Shown here: in pieces, positions 16,661-24,757 of the stretch
Layout of the letters: the number at the start of each line of letters is the position of its first letter
How positions within the stretch are numbered: position 1 is the stretch's first letter
NCBI RefSeq assembly: GCF_009933255.1
Contig: NZ_MAEI01000002.1
Coordinates: forward strand, 1-64,000
Source: Enterococcus diestrammenae
Lineage (GTDB): Bacteria; Bacillota; Bacilli; Lactobacillales; Enterococcaceae
Reading direction: 5' to 3'
Length of the DNA stretch: 64,000 nucleotides
The notes under the pieces: generated by a model
What the model was told of the DNA's origin: nothing
Databases searched by the model: none
Seen by the model: the letters and a program-made list of their open reading frames with translations, nothing else
Program-made: the position numbers and the translations under genes

Positions 16661-16694
16661 GAGCCCCTCACACAGGAGGGGCTCTCTGGCTTTT
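16661..16694 (+). terminator. Terminator after the aminopeptidase gene
   Basis: GAGCCCCTC (16661-16669) pairs perfectly with GAGGGGCTC (16676-16684), followed by a T-rich stretch with TTTT. Confidence 0.85.
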
Positions 16695-16812
16695 GCTAGA
16701 GGCGTAGGCAATGGTTTTGTATAGCCTAACTGCCCAAAGAATGATAAACTAAGAAAGAAGAATAACTAGTTTGCTTAGTTATCGTGATGACTAAAGTTAA
16801 AGGAGGATGGCC

Positions 16813-17370
16813 ATGATCTCAGTAAATGATTTCAAAACAGGCTTGACCATCGAAGTTGATGGAGATATCTGGCGGGTCGTTGATTTCCAACACGTCAAAC
16901 CCGGGAAAGGGGCCGCTTTTGTCCGTTCCAAATTGAAAAACTTGCGAACTGGCGGCGTCCAAGAAAAAACCTTCCGGGCAGGTGAAAAAGTCGGGAAAGC
17001 ACAAATTGACAACCGCAAGATGCAGTATTTGTACGAAAGTGCTGGCAGCCATGTCTTTATGGATTTGTCTAACTACGAACAAATCGAAATCCCTGAAGAA
17101 CAAATCAAAGACGAACTGAAATACATGTTGGAAAACATGGAAGTCAATATCATCATGTACGGCTCTGAAATCCTAGGGGTGGACTTACCAAATACGGTGA
17201 CGTTGACTGTTGAAGCAACCGATCCTAACATCAAAGGGGATACGTCTTCTGGTGGTTCCAAACCAGCGACGATGGAAACGGGCTTGACTGTCAATGTACC
17301 GTTTTTCGTCAACCAAGGAGACAAACTGATTATCAACACCGCGGACGGGACTTACGTTTCCCGCGCATAG
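16813..17370 (+). CDS. efp: Elongation factor P
   Basis: A 185-residue EF-P, the usual family length. It rescues ribosomes stalled on polyproline. The conserved loop [10 protein letters not shown] carries K32, the position modified with 5-aminopentanol in Bacillus relatives. Three beta-barrel domains are evident by alignment, ending [13 protein letters not shown] 16813 is chosen because AGGAGG (16801-16806) abuts the in-frame ATG at 16807. It starts a run with yqhY and nusB. Confidence 0.96.
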   Translation: MISVNDFKTGLTIEVDGDIWRVVDFQHVKPGKGAAFVRSKLKNLRTGGVQEKTFRAGEKVGKAQIDNRKMQYLYESAGSHVFMDLSNYEQIEIPEEQIKDELKYMLENMEVNIIMYGSEILGVDLPNTVTLTVEATDPNIKGDTSSGGSKPATMETGLTVNVPFFVNQGDKLIINTADGTYVSRA

Positions 17371-17387
17371 AAATGGAGGCAGTTGTT

Positions 17388-17813
17388 GTGGCAGATGAAA
17401 AAAATCTGGTTTTAAACAGCAATCAAGAATTAGGAGAAATCGTCATTGCACCGGAAGTTATTGAAGTAATCATCGGGATAGCAGCTTCCAAAGTGGATGG
17501 CGTTTATGAGATGCAAGGGACTTTTGCTAACAATGTCACAGAATTGCTTGGCCGTTCTGCTCATGGCAAAGGCGTCTATCTCACCATCGATGAAGAAGGC
17601 ATCAAAGTTGATTTGTATTGCTATATCAAATATGGCATGTCTGTGCCCAAAATTGCTATGGCTATCCAAGATCGGGTAAAACAACAAGTTCTGTTTATGA
17701 CTGATGTGGAATTGGCAGAAGTCAATATTCATGTGGTAGCAGTCGTTCCAGAAAAAGTAACCCCACCTGATTTGGAAGAATTATTCGGAAGCGAAGAGGA
17801 AGAAAATGAGTAG
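17388..17813 (+). CDS. yqhY: Asp23/Gls24-family protein YqhY
   Basis: A 141-residue Asp23/Gls24 (DUF322) protein. Core motifs are GEIVIAPEVIEVIIGIAASKVDGVYEM near residues 16-42 and the YGMSVPKIAMAIQDRVKQQV helix near 84-103, with an acidic C-terminal tail. In Firmicutes YqhY lies between efp or accBC and nusB and has been linked to acetyl-CoA carboxylase control. GTG 17388 fits the AGGAGG-like site GGAGG inside the apparent ATG start at 17373; the exact start is uncertain. Its end overlaps nusB by 8 nt. Confidence 0.88.
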   Translation: MADEKNLVLNSNQELGEIVIAPEVIEVIIGIAASKVDGVYEMQGTFANNVTELLGRSAHGKGVYLTIDEEGIKVDLYCYIKYGMSVPKIAMAIQDRVKQQVLFMTDVELAEVNIHVVAVVPEKVTPPDLEELFGSEEEENE

Positions 17814-18264
17814 TCAAGAAATTTCCCGTCACATCATTCGGCAGATGGCTCTGCAAGCTTTGTTCCCATTGGATTTCAATGCGGACTTATCCAAACAAGA
17901 TGCCATCTATCATGCCATCGAACTAGAGCACCAAGACATGTTAGATGAAGAACAAGAAAACTTTGTCCCTGCTTACTTGGATCGCCTAGTAGCAGGAGTT
18001 TGTGCCCATAAAGCTGAATTGGATGACACGATTCAAAAACATTTGAAAAAAGGGTGGACCTTAGCTCGGTTGCCTAAAATGGATCTTACCATTTTACGAA
18101 TCGCCATCTATGAAATGGTTTATGAAGCGGACGTGCCTAATAAAGTCGCTTTAAATGAAGCCATTGAGTTGGCGAAAACCTTTAGCGATGACCAATCACG
18201 TAAGTTCGTCAACGGCTTGTTGTCGACGATTAATGGCGAGCTTGAAGAGAAAGCCAAAGCCTAA
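17806..18264 (+). CDS. nusB: Transcription antitermination factor NusB
   Basis: A 152-residue NusB, an RNA-binding all-helical protein that pairs with S10 (NusE) on boxA in rRNA operon transcription. The N-terminal RQMALQALF segment and the C-terminal NKVALNEAIELAKTFSDDQSRKFVNGLLSTI block are diagnostic. It overlaps yqhY by 8 nt, suggesting coupled translation. A strong terminator follows. Confidence 0.95.
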   Translation: MSSQEISRHIIRQMALQALFPLDFNADLSKQDAIYHAIELEHQDMLDEEQENFVPAYLDRLVAGVCAHKAELDDTIQKHLKKGWTLARLPKMDLTILRIAIYEMVYEADVPNKVALNEAIELAKTFSDDQSRKFVNGLLSTINGELEEKAKA

Positions 18265-18272
18265 TAGGAAAG

Positions 18273-18321
18273 AAAGCTAGCAGTCAATGGAGAATTCCTC
18301 CTTTTGATTGCTAGCTTTTTT
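18273..18321 (+). terminator. Terminator of the efp-yqhY-nusB run
   Basis: AAAGCTAGCA-TCAA pairs with TTGA-TGCTAGCTTT, followed by six T. Confidence 0.85.
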
Positions 18322-18363
18322 GGAACGCGTTTTAATTATCGGCTGCCAAATATTTTTGTCATT

Positions 18364-18409
18364 TAAAAAACTTGGTGTCCTTACTAATTTGCGAGTAACA
18401 ACACCAAGT
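18364..18409 (-). terminator. Terminator of proS
   Basis: Read on the minus strand, ACTTGGTGT pairs with ACACCAAGT, with an inner TTACT/AGTAA stem, then TTTTTTAAA. Confidence 0.8.
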
Positions 18410-18487
18410 ATCAGGGTACCTATTTATGAGCGTCATCGGTCAATGTCACCTAAATGATCGAGATGATATCAGCGACCCCAGTTTTTC

Positions 18488-19927
18488 TTAATAAGCCCGG
18501 GCAATCCACACCGTGTATTTCGCAGGTTTACCGCTAACGATATCGACGGTTTTTTCCATTGGTACTTCAAAAGGAATATTCCGGGTGGTAAAACCAGTTT
18601 CTTCTTTGATTTTGGCTTCGGTTTCTTCGGTGCCATCCCAGCCAATCAGAACAAAGCCAGTTGGCCGTCCTTCATTTTTGCAGGTTTCAATGTGTTCTTT
18701 TAGTTGGTCCAAAGTATCGATGTCATAGTGTTCATTTGCTTTATTGCGGGCCCGCGCAGCTTCTAGCAACCGTTTTGGCATGATGGCTAGCTGTTCTTCT
18801 ACATAGGCAGCTAAGTCCTCAAAGGCCACGGCGGTTTTTTCGCTTAAGTCACGAATTTTCACCATGACATGTCCGTTTTCCAAATCTCGTGGGCCACATT
18901 CGATTCGCAGACAAGCCCCTTTAAGTTCCCATTCGTTAAATTTGTAGCCAGGTGAATTGTCCGTATCATCCAAACGGACGCGATAACCAGCTTTTTTGAA
19001 TGAGGCAAAGAGTTCATCTAGTTTTTCCATGATGGCAGGGTTCTTTTTCCATGGGCCGACTGGCATCAAGACAATCTGTGTAGGAGCAACGGTTGGCGGG
19101 AAGACCAGCCCGTTGTCATCTCCATGAGTCATGATCAGTGAGCCTAACAAACGTGTTGAAACGCCCCAAGAGGTAGTATGGACATAAGTGTGTTGGTTTT
19201 CTTTGGTCAAGTAAGTGATGTCGAAAGCTTCCGCAAATTTGGTCCCAAGATAATGGGAAGTTCCAGCTTGCACCGCTTTGCCATCTTTCATCATAGCTTC
19301 GATGGAATAAGTATCCACGGCACCGGCAAAGCGTTCTGAAGGGGTTTTTTGGCCTTTGTAAACCGGAATAGCCAGAAATTCTTCTGCCAAGCGGGCATAT
19401 TCATCTAAAATACTCATGGTCCGATGGCGGGCGTCAGCTTCGTCTGCATGGGCAGTGTGGCCTTCTTGCCATAAAAACTCTGAGGTACGTAAGAAAGGCA
19501 GGGTTTTCTTTTCCCATCGGAAGACGTTGGCCCATTGGTTGATTTCGTAAGGTAGATCCCGATAGGAGTTGATCCAGTCAGAAAAAGCGGAACCGATCAT
19601 CGTTTCAGAAGTTGGGCGTAACGCTAGGGGTTCTTCTAACTTTTCGTTACCGACTTCTGTTACCCATGGGAGCTCAGGGGCGAATCCTTCGATGTGATCC
19701 GCTTCTTTCATAAAGAAGTTGCGAGGGATTAGCATCGGAAAATAGGCGTTGCGGATATCTTCCGAACGTAAAAATTTGTTGAACTCTTCTTGGATGTGTT
19801 CCCAGAGTTCATAGCCATCGGGACGGAAGATGATGGAGCCTTTGACCGGGGAGTAGGCCATCAGTTCTGCTTGTTGGATCGTTTGGGCGTACCATTCAGT
19901 GAAGTCGTTGGTTTGCTTTTCAGCCAT
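18488..19927 (-). CDS. proS: Prolyl-tRNA synthetase, archaeal/eukaryotic type (type 3)
   Basis: A 479-residue class II synthetase that charges tRNA-Pro. It lacks the large editing insertion of bacterial-type ProRS. Class II motifs are clear: ALRPTSETM (motif 2 region) near 101, FRWEKKTLPFLRTSEFLWQEGHTAHA near 135-160, and the C-terminal anticodon domain. The terminal zinc module is degenerate: the usual CxxxxC and CxxC positions read D431xxxxT436 and D462xxS465. The start has an AAGGAGG site. A proline T-box leader precedes it. Many Firmicutes carry this enzyme as a second ProRS; whether a bacterial-type copy exists elsewhere cannot be seen. Confidence 0.93.
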   Translation of the reverse strand: MAEKQTNDFTEWYAQTIQQAELMAYSPVKGSIIFRPDGYELWEHIQEEFNKFLRSEDIRNAYFPMLIPRNFFMKEADHIEGFAPELPWVTEVGNEKLEEPLALRPTSETMIGSAFSDWINSYRDLPYEINQWANVFRWEKKTLPFLRTSEFLWQEGHTAHADEADARHRTMSILDEYARLAEEFLAIPVYKGQKTPSERFAGAVDTYSIEAMMKDGKAVQAGTSHYLGTKFAEAFDITYLTKENQHTYVHTTSWGVSTRLLGSLIMTHGDDNGLVFPPTVAPTQIVLMPVGPWKKNPAIMEKLDELFASFKKAGYRVRLDDTDNSPGYKFNEWELKGACLRIECGPRDLENGHVMVKIRDLSEKTAVAFEDLAAYVEEQLAIMPKRLLEAARARNKANEHYDIDTLDQLKEHIETCKNEGRPTGFVLIGWDGTEETEAKIKEETGFTTRNIPFEVPMEKTVDIVSGKPAKYTVWIARAY

Positions 19928-19984
19928 TGTGTTTCCTCCTTAAAATAGACAGTGGTGAGTTCTTGAGGGGTGGTTTGAAAAAAT

Positions 19985-20208
19985 AAAAAACACGCATTTC
20001 CTCCTTAAAAAAGGACGAAATGCGTGTGACATTCGCGGTACCACCTTTGTTGACCGAAAGTTTTCGGTCCCCTCGACAGAGCGTTAAGGGGCTCTTCCCC
20101 GATCGTTTGTAGCGATCTTGACGTGGGTAGGTTCCTTGGGCCAGCGGGTATCACCTTTTCAGCGGGCAGGCGACTCTCTAAAACCATGGAGCAAGTACTA
20201 TTCCAACT
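19985..20208 (-). promoter_or_regulatory. T-box leader, proline specific, upstream of proS
   Basis: On the minus strand the leader carries an AGAGAG motif, a specifier loop GAA-CCT-A whose CCT is a proline codon (plus-strand about 20126-20135), and the T-box sequence AAAGGTGGTACCGCG near 20033-20047. The intrinsic terminator CACGCATTTC/GAAATGCGTG (19991-20026) ends in TTTTTTATTT. Uncharged tRNA-Pro should favour the antiterminator and switch on proS. Confidence 0.9.
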
Positions 20209-20214
20209 GCTTCT

Positions 20215-20243
20215 ATGCTACTGTCAATCAAAGGAAAAAGCAA
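20215..20243 (-). promoter_or_regulatory. Promoter of the proS T-box transcript
   Basis: On the minus strand, TTGCTT-N17-TAGCAT. The -35 overlaps the descending arm of the preceding gene's terminator. Confidence 0.45.
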
Positions 20244-20281
20244 GTATTAATTCCTTGGAAAAGAAAATACTTGCTTTTAAC
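20232..20281 (-). terminator. Terminator of the degenerate sensor-kinase gene
   Basis: On the minus strand, AAAAGCAAGTATT pairs with AATACTTGCTTTT, followed by T-rich sequence. The hairpin is symmetrical and may also act on plus-strand transcripts. Confidence 0.8.
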
Positions 20282-20288
20282 TGAGATT

Positions 20289-22124
20289 TTAGACAGATAA
20301 GGTGATGGCGACACTGTCGGTTTTTTCGGTATTGCTTTTTTTGAGAGCGCCGGCGTACTTCTTGGAGATTTTTTCCAATACCCAAAGATCGAATTCTTCT
20401 TTTTCTGGCAGATCGGTATTAATCCCCCGGTCGAAAATGTTTTCATAATAATTGGCGGTATGTTCACAATAAAAATGAATTTTTCCTTGGTCACAATAGA
20501 CCTGTAAGGTAATTTTTCGTTGGCTGGGATCTGTGATGGCGTAAGTCTCTCGAAAGGCATGTTCCAATAAATGAGCAAAAAGTTTCGTCAAATCAGTATC
20601 TGTGATGGCGATAGTTGGTGGCAAGACGATGTTGAAGCTGGTATCGATACTGCGCTTTTCCGCCAGTTTTTGATAACGAGACAAAATTAAATTGGTCAAG
20701 GAGTGCTCAGTAAAGCGAGGCAAGCCGTCCATTCGTTTGGTATCTTCCATCAATTCGGCTAAATATTCTTGGGTGCCGGTAAGGTTGCCATCTTCCACCA
20801 ATAGTTGCATCATTTGCAGATTTTTACGAAAGGCTTTTTTGATTTGTTCCACTTCTGCTAAGTGATGGTTCATTTCTTCGCGGCTTTCTTCTAACAAAGC
20901 AGTTTTGACTTCTAAAAAGTTCATCTGCTTGCGGTTTTTTTCTTCATTGGTCAAAAATTCGGATACCGTGTAAATGAAGATCACCAGTAAGATAACAATG
21001 AAGAATAGGCCACTAAAGTTAATGTGGTTGTAAGGCGTGCCCATGATTTCCATAATATACAAAAAGCAGTGAGCCAAGGCGACTAAGACAATCCAAGGAG
21101 TACAAAAGACATAGAAACGGTTCTTTTGATGACTTTCACAGATTGCGGCAATGGTGATGGCTAGTGTACCAAAGAGATTCACAGCATCAATCCAAGGCTT
21201 AATTTCTGGCATATCCAATGGGGTGAAAGCCACGCTAATTAACAGTGACAGACTAAAAATTAGATGTGGAATTACCCAATATTTATAATATGTATTCATT
21301 ACGGTCATCTTGTGGCAGTAATAGACAATCAGAAATAACGGGCTCAAGGCAGCTAAAATAATCGCTACCGTGGAGTTGACGATGGGACTAAACAACAAGC
21401 CGGCTACGATATCGCTCGCGGCTGCTTCCAAACCAATCGTCATGGCAAATGCCGCCAGAAGTAACAGTTGAACATCCAAGCGCTGTTGTTTTTTTAGCGT
21501 ACGTCCGACGATTAACAGTAAGACGACACTGATGCTAATCCCTAAAATCATCATTAACACTTGCGGAATTGAAAGGGTAAAAATATAGGCCATCAAGGAA
21601 TTGGCTTCACCCACAAAAACTCGTGCCGGCAACCCAGAGTAGCTTTGATAGGGGCTAGCGACTTCGACTTTTAGAACGCTACCCAAATAATCGGCAGGAA
21701 GCTGGATTTCTTTTAAGGATTTCCCAGGATTATCACTGGCTAGTCCACCAGTGGAGGTGGGGGTGTATTCATAAATCAGGTGATCATCGATGGTTACTTT
21801 AATCCATTGGTGATTGCCTTGAATGAGTAACATCGGGTTTTCCACTTCTGTCTTCATTTTCCGTTCCATCACCATGATTTGATTGGGGCGGATTTGTGGT
21901 AAATGTTTGACATAGCGACTCTTAAAGGTGCTGTCTGGACTGTTTTTGGGATAATAGGTCCACGTCTCAGTAATTTCAGCAACTTGATTTTGGCTAAAAG
22001 GATGACTGAAAGCATAACAAAAGAAGCCGATAACTGTCAGACACAAAGCCACGACGGATGCAAAGCCGAGCTTGCGTAAGCCACCGTTTGCTTTTAGCTT
22101 TTCGTAGTTATTTAAAGATTCCAT
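20289..22124 (-). CDS. 7TM sensor histidine-kinase homologue lacking catalytic residues
   Basis: A 611-residue membrane protein. It has an N-terminal signal-anchor (about 18-38), an extracytoplasmic region (40-175), seven or so membrane helices (178-390, 7TM-DISM-like), a dimerisation helix pair and a GHKL-like ATPase domain (475-611). Compared with AgrC-type kinases, the phospho-acceptor HD of the HDxxNHL motif reads K430-A431 (KKAFRKNLQ). The N-box asparagine (LLDNA) reads H522 (LLEHA), and the G-boxes are unrecognisable. No response regulator gene is adjacent. It is probably a pseudo-kinase with a sensing or binding role. It has its own promoter and is divergent from the signal-peptidase-like gene. 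Confidence 0.75.
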   Translation of the reverse strand: MESLNNYEKLKANGGLRKLGFASVVALCLTVIGFFCYAFSHPFSQNQVAEITETWTYYPKNSPDSTFKSRYVKHLPQIRPNQIMVMERKMKTEVENPMLLIQGNHQWIKVTIDDHLIYEYTPTSTGGLASDNPGKSLKEIQLPADYLGSVLKVEVASPYQSYSGLPARVFVGEANSLMAYIFTLSIPQVLMMILGISISVVLLLIVGRTLKKQQRLDVQLLLLAAFAMTIGLEAAASDIVAGLLFSPIVNSTVAIILAALSPLFLIVYYCHKMTVMNTYYKYWVIPHLIFSLSLLISVAFTPLDMPEIKPWIDAVNLFGTLAITIAAICESHQKNRFYVFCTPWIVLVALAHCFLYIMEIMGTPYNHINFSGLFFIVILLVIFIYTVSEFLTNEEKNRKQMNFLEVKTALLEESREEMNHHLAEVEQIKKAFRKNLQMMQLLVEDGNLTGTQEYLAELMEDTKRMDGLPRFTEHSLTNLILSRYQKLAEKRSIDTSFNIVLPPTIAITDTDLTKLFAHLLEHAFRETYAITDPSQRKITLQVYCDQGKIHFYCEHTANYYENIFDRGINTDLPEKEEFDLWVLEKISKKYAGALKKSNTEKTDSVAITLSV

Positions 22125-22151
22125 AAAATAAAAAATGCTCCTTTCGCTATC

Positions 22152-22180
22152 AGTTTATTTTCTTTTCTACTATAAGTCAA
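22152..22180 (-). promoter_or_regulatory. Promoter of the sensor-kinase-like gene
   Basis: On the minus strand, TTGACT-N17-TAAACT, 28 nt before the start codon. Confidence 0.7.
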
Positions 22181-22261
22181 TATCAGTAATTTAATAACGT
22201 TTGCTTTGTTTTGAAATGAGAGGAAAGGATTAAAAAGATTAAAATAAAACACAAATTTTAG

Positions 22262-22288
22262 TTGTAAGTATTCGTTTTTCATTATAAT
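22262..22288 (+). promoter_or_regulatory. Possible promoter of the signal-peptidase-like gene
   Basis: TTGTAA-N15-TATAAT, with a second overlapping TATAAT 5 bp further on. The spacing is short. The AT-rich 276-base divergent intergenic region shows no other recognised feature. Confidence 0.4.
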
Positions 22289-22400
22289 ATAATAAACGCA
22301 CAGAAACTTTAGTGGGTCCTGTTAAGGGATGATTTTATTGCTAATTATCGTGCTATTAAATTACAAATACTAAGATGATCTAGGGAATGGAGGGGCCGCG

Positions 22401-22937
22401 TTGGCGAAGATAAAACAAATTAAAACTATCAGCTCCTTTGTATTAATTTTTTTAATGGCCATCGTTTTGTTAGTGACCTTGATTCCCCATCTTTTTGGAC
22501 TCAATATTGCAGTTATTCGGGACAATGCCATGCAGGGGAGTCTTCCTAATGGCAGCCTGATTTTTGTTAAAACGACACCGGTTGCTGAAATTCAAGTGGG
22601 GGATTTGATTACTTACTATAGGGGGGAAGGGGAAGATATTTTGACACGGCGGGTCGTGGCGATGGACTCTCACCGACAAACCTTTTATACGAAAGGTGAT
22701 CGCAATTCCCAAGCAGAGGAAGGATCCGTTGACCAAAGCCAATTGATTGGGCAACCAACCTTTCACTTGCCATATTTTGGATTGGTGGCGACGAAAACTT
22801 TCTTGTTGGTGGCCCAAATTCTGTTTTGGATTGCGGCTCTGACCATTACTTTTACCACCATCACTACTTTGATTCGTCAGTCTCGCCCCCTCAAAAAACA
22901 GGATGATCCTTGGCTGTTTGAGGATAAAGAACAGTGA
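22401..22937 (+). CDS. SipW-like signal peptidase homologue lacking the catalytic dyad
   Basis: A 178-residue protein with membrane helices at about 10-32 and 128-158 and an outside domain between them. The domain follows the SipW/Sec11 (ER-type) signal peptidase fold: GSLIFVKTTPVAEIQVGDLITY near 51-72, TRRVV near 82-86, FYTKGDRN near 95-102 and an IPYLG-like LPYFGLV near 123-129. The nucleophile Ser of the usual SGSM is A43 (RDNAM) and the general-base His of THR is R83. It should therefore be inactive as a peptidase; a chaperone-like role, as for the SipA protein of streptococcal pili, is one possibility. It starts at TTG 22401 after GGAGGGG. Confidence 0.75.
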   Translation: MAKIKQIKTISSFVLIFLMAIVLLVTLIPHLFGLNIAVIRDNAMQGSLPNGSLIFVKTTPVAEIQVGDLITYYRGEGEDILTRRVVAMDSHRQTFYTKGDRNSQAEEGSVDQSQLIGQPTFHLPYFGLVATKTFLLVAQILFWIAALTITFTTITTLIRQSRPLKKQDDPWLFEDKEQ

Positions 22938-22942
22938 GAGGA

Positions 22943-22971
22943 TTGCGTCAAAGCTCAGGTTTGTCTATAAT
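22943..22971 (+). promoter_or_regulatory. Promoter of trmR
   Basis: TTGCGT-N17-TATAAT. The -10 box touches the hairpin at 22974-23001. Confidence 0.65.
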
Positions 22972-22973
22972 GA

Positions 22974-23001
22974 AGCTGTCGTTTGCTGACGGCTTTTTTA
23001 T
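22974..23001 (+). terminator. Terminator between the signal-peptidase-like gene and trmR
   Basis: AGCTGTC pairs with GACGGCT (one G-T pair), followed by TTTTTTATTT. It terminates the upstream gene but also lies in the first bases of the trmR transcript, so it could attenuate trmR. Confidence 0.65.
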
Positions 23002-23082
23002 TTGGCTAAATTTACTGGCCGCAAGCATGACAGCTTGTCGGGCGTTTAAAACTGGCAAAAGCCGGTTTAGAAAGGAACAGAA

Positions 23083-23799
23083 ATGCAAAATGAAATGATG
23101 CACCGTCCAGTGGTGAAAAAAGAATTAGTGGCATATATGCGTCAACGCCAAAAACCATTAACCGGAGAATTGGGAAAACTAGAAGGAGAGGCCAATCGTC
23201 GTGGGGTTCCGGTAATTCCACACGAAACAGTGGTCTTTATGGAATTTTTATTAGGACAACTACAACCTCAACATGTTTTAGAAATTGGTGCTGCGATTGG
23301 CTTTTCTGCAAGTTTGATGGCTCAATTTGTCGGGGAAAACGGGCATGTTACAACCATTGATCGCTATGATGTGATGATCAAAGAAGCCAAAGCCAATTTT
23401 TCTCGGCTGGGGCTGGAGGATAAGGTGACTTTATTAGAAGGGCAAGCCGCTGATATTCTACCTACGTTAACGGGGCCTTATGATTTTATCTTCATGGATA
23501 GTGCTAAATCCAAATACATCGAGTTTTTACCTGAATGCCTGCGGGTTCTTCGCAAAGGTGGGGTGTTGATGGTAGATGATATCTTCCAAGGGGGGACGAT
23601 TTTGGATGCTACCGAGGATATTCCTCGTAAAAATCGCGCCATTCACCGCAAACTGAATGCCTTTTTGGATCTGGTAATGAGTCACCCGCAGTTGACTTCG
23701 ACCTTGGTTCCATTAGGGGATGGGCTTATTTTGATCACAAAAGACGTAGAGGAAGTCAGCTTTGAGGAGCAAGCAGAGACGACGGAACAATCAGAATAG
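23083..23799 (+). CDS. trmR: tRNA 5-hydroxyuridine O-methyltransferase TrmR (YrrM)
   Basis: A 238-residue class I SAM methyltransferase of the O-methyltransferase_3 family. The SAM-binding motif VLEIGAAIGFSASLMA lies near 66-81, the acidic TTIDRYD loop near 92-98, and metal-binding DFIFMDSAKSKY near 138-149 and LMVDDIFQGG near 165-174. YrrM of B. subtilis methylates 5-hydroxyuridine at tRNA position 34 to give mo5U. It has an AAAGGAACAG ribosome site and its own promoter. The C-terminal acidic tail is not conserved. Confidence 0.88.
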   Translation: MQNEMMHRPVVKKELVAYMRQRQKPLTGELGKLEGEANRRGVPVIPHETVVFMEFLLGQLQPQHVLEIGAAIGFSASLMAQFVGENGHVTTIDRYDVMIKEAKANFSRLGLEDKVTLLEGQAADILPTLTGPYDFIFMDSAKSKYIEFLPECLRVLRKGGVLMVDDIFQGGTILDATEDIPRKNRAIHRKLNAFLDLVMSHPQLTSTLVPLGDGLILITKDVEEVSFEEQAETTEQSE

Positions 23800-23826
23800 G
23801 ACTTGTCCGTTGTCATTTTGGCCCAC

Positions 23827-23862
23827 AAAAAAGCCCTTCTACTGAGAAGATAGAAGGACTTT
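23827..23862 (+). terminator. Terminator after trmR
   Basis: CCCTTCTA pairs with TAGAAGG, extended by AAAG/CTTT with one mismatch. T-runs exist in both orientations, so it may also end the tRNA-Arg transcript. Confidence 0.65.
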
Positions 23863-23878
23863 TGGTAAGCTATTAAAA

Positions 23879-23952
23879 CATCGCAGGAGGGGTTCGAACC
23901 CCCGACCGTCCGCTTAGAAGGCGGATGCTCTATCCAGCTGAGCTACTGCGAC
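23879..23952 (-). tRNA. tRNA-Arg (anticodon TCT)
   Basis: A 74-nt cloverleaf on the minus strand. The acceptor is GTCGCAG/CTGCGAT, the D arm has AGCTGGATAGAGCA, the anticodon arm is TCCGC-CTTCTAA-GCGGA, and the T arm has GGTTCGAACC. Anticodon TCT reads AGA and AGG. No CCA is encoded. Confidence 0.95.
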
Positions 23953-24008
23953 ATACTGGCAACATGTTTCATTATAGAAAACGGCCAACTTGTTGTCAAG
24001 AAAATGTG

Positions 24009-24050
24009 AAAAAAGTCCTGGGTAAGCCGCTGTTCTTGGTTCACCCAGGA
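24009..24050 (-). terminator. Terminator of the DUF2238-like gene
   Basis: On the minus strand, TCCTGGGT pairs with ACCCAGGA, then TTTTTT. Confidence 0.8.
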
Positions 24051-24085
24051 TTTTATGCTTTTGCGAGACTAAGATGCTGACGGGG

Positions 24086-24757
24086 TTATTTAATCAAGCG
24101 AATCCGATAAGCTTCAAAATACAGGGGATCCTTGCGTTTTTTGAAAAAGGCGTAAGTTCCCATAATCAGTGCGCCAGCTGTGTTGGTAAACATATCACCC
24201 ATCGTATCCATCAAAGCTGCACGACCAATCAAGGCGGGGCCGCTGTTGTCCGGTGAATCCAAGTAGCGTTGCAGGTTCATATTCGCCACCGTGTCACAGA
24301 GAAATTCCCAAAATTCCCAAAGGACACCACAGACGCCAGCAAAAGCAAAACCAAAGATTAAAAAGAGCCAAGGGGAGACATCACTAATACTCTTATCTTT
24401 TAAAAGCAAGCCACAGATGCCATAGCCTAACGCGGTTAGTAGCATTGGGCTGACCCCATGAAGCAGTTTATCCCAGCCGGGAATAAAGCGAATCAAATGA
24501 AGGCAAGTGCCTAAAAAGACGGAAAGGCCTAAGAAAAACCAGTAGAAGTAGATGATGGTCACCGGCAATTGCACTTTTAGAAATTTCCGAATCAGTTGCG
24601 GAAGATAGATTAAGGCGATACCGGCGAGACATTCCAGCATTACGACTGCCATTTCTCCCCGAGGTAAGCGCGCGGTAATCAATTCGTAGAGGTTAAAGAG
24701 AAAGACGAGAATGCCAAATATTGTAAAGGCATGTTGTATCTTTTTTTGAGTAATCAT
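24086..24757 (-). CDS. DUF2238/YjdF-like integral membrane protein
   Basis: A 223-residue protein with about six or seven membrane helices. Conserved polar residues sit in the helices: GWDKLLHGVSP near 93-103, GVLWEFWEFLCD near 144-155, and LMDTMGDMFTNTAGAL near 180-195. This pattern matches the DUF2238 (YjdF) family of unknown function. It is monocistronic on the minus strand between tRNA-Arg and the divergent glycosyltransferase gene. The ribosome site is AGAAGGAGC. A catalytic role for the buried D, H and E residues is possible but unproven. Confidence 0.7.
   Translation of the reverse strand: MITQKKIQHAFTIFGILVFLFNLYELITARLPRGEMAVVMLECLAGIALIYLPQLIRKFLKVQLPVTIIYFYWFFLGLSVFLGTCLHLIRFIPGWDKLLHGVSPMLLTALGYGICGLLLKDKSISDVSPWLFLIFGFAFAGVCGVLWEFWEFLCDTVANMNLQRYLDSPDNSGPALIGRAALMDTMGDMFTNTAGALIMGTYAFFKKRKDPLYFEAYRIRLIK

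Noticed and set aside
17373..17387. ATG 17373 as the yqhY start
   Set aside because: The ATG contains the GGAGG ribosome site that fits GTG 17388; family alignment also favours the later start.
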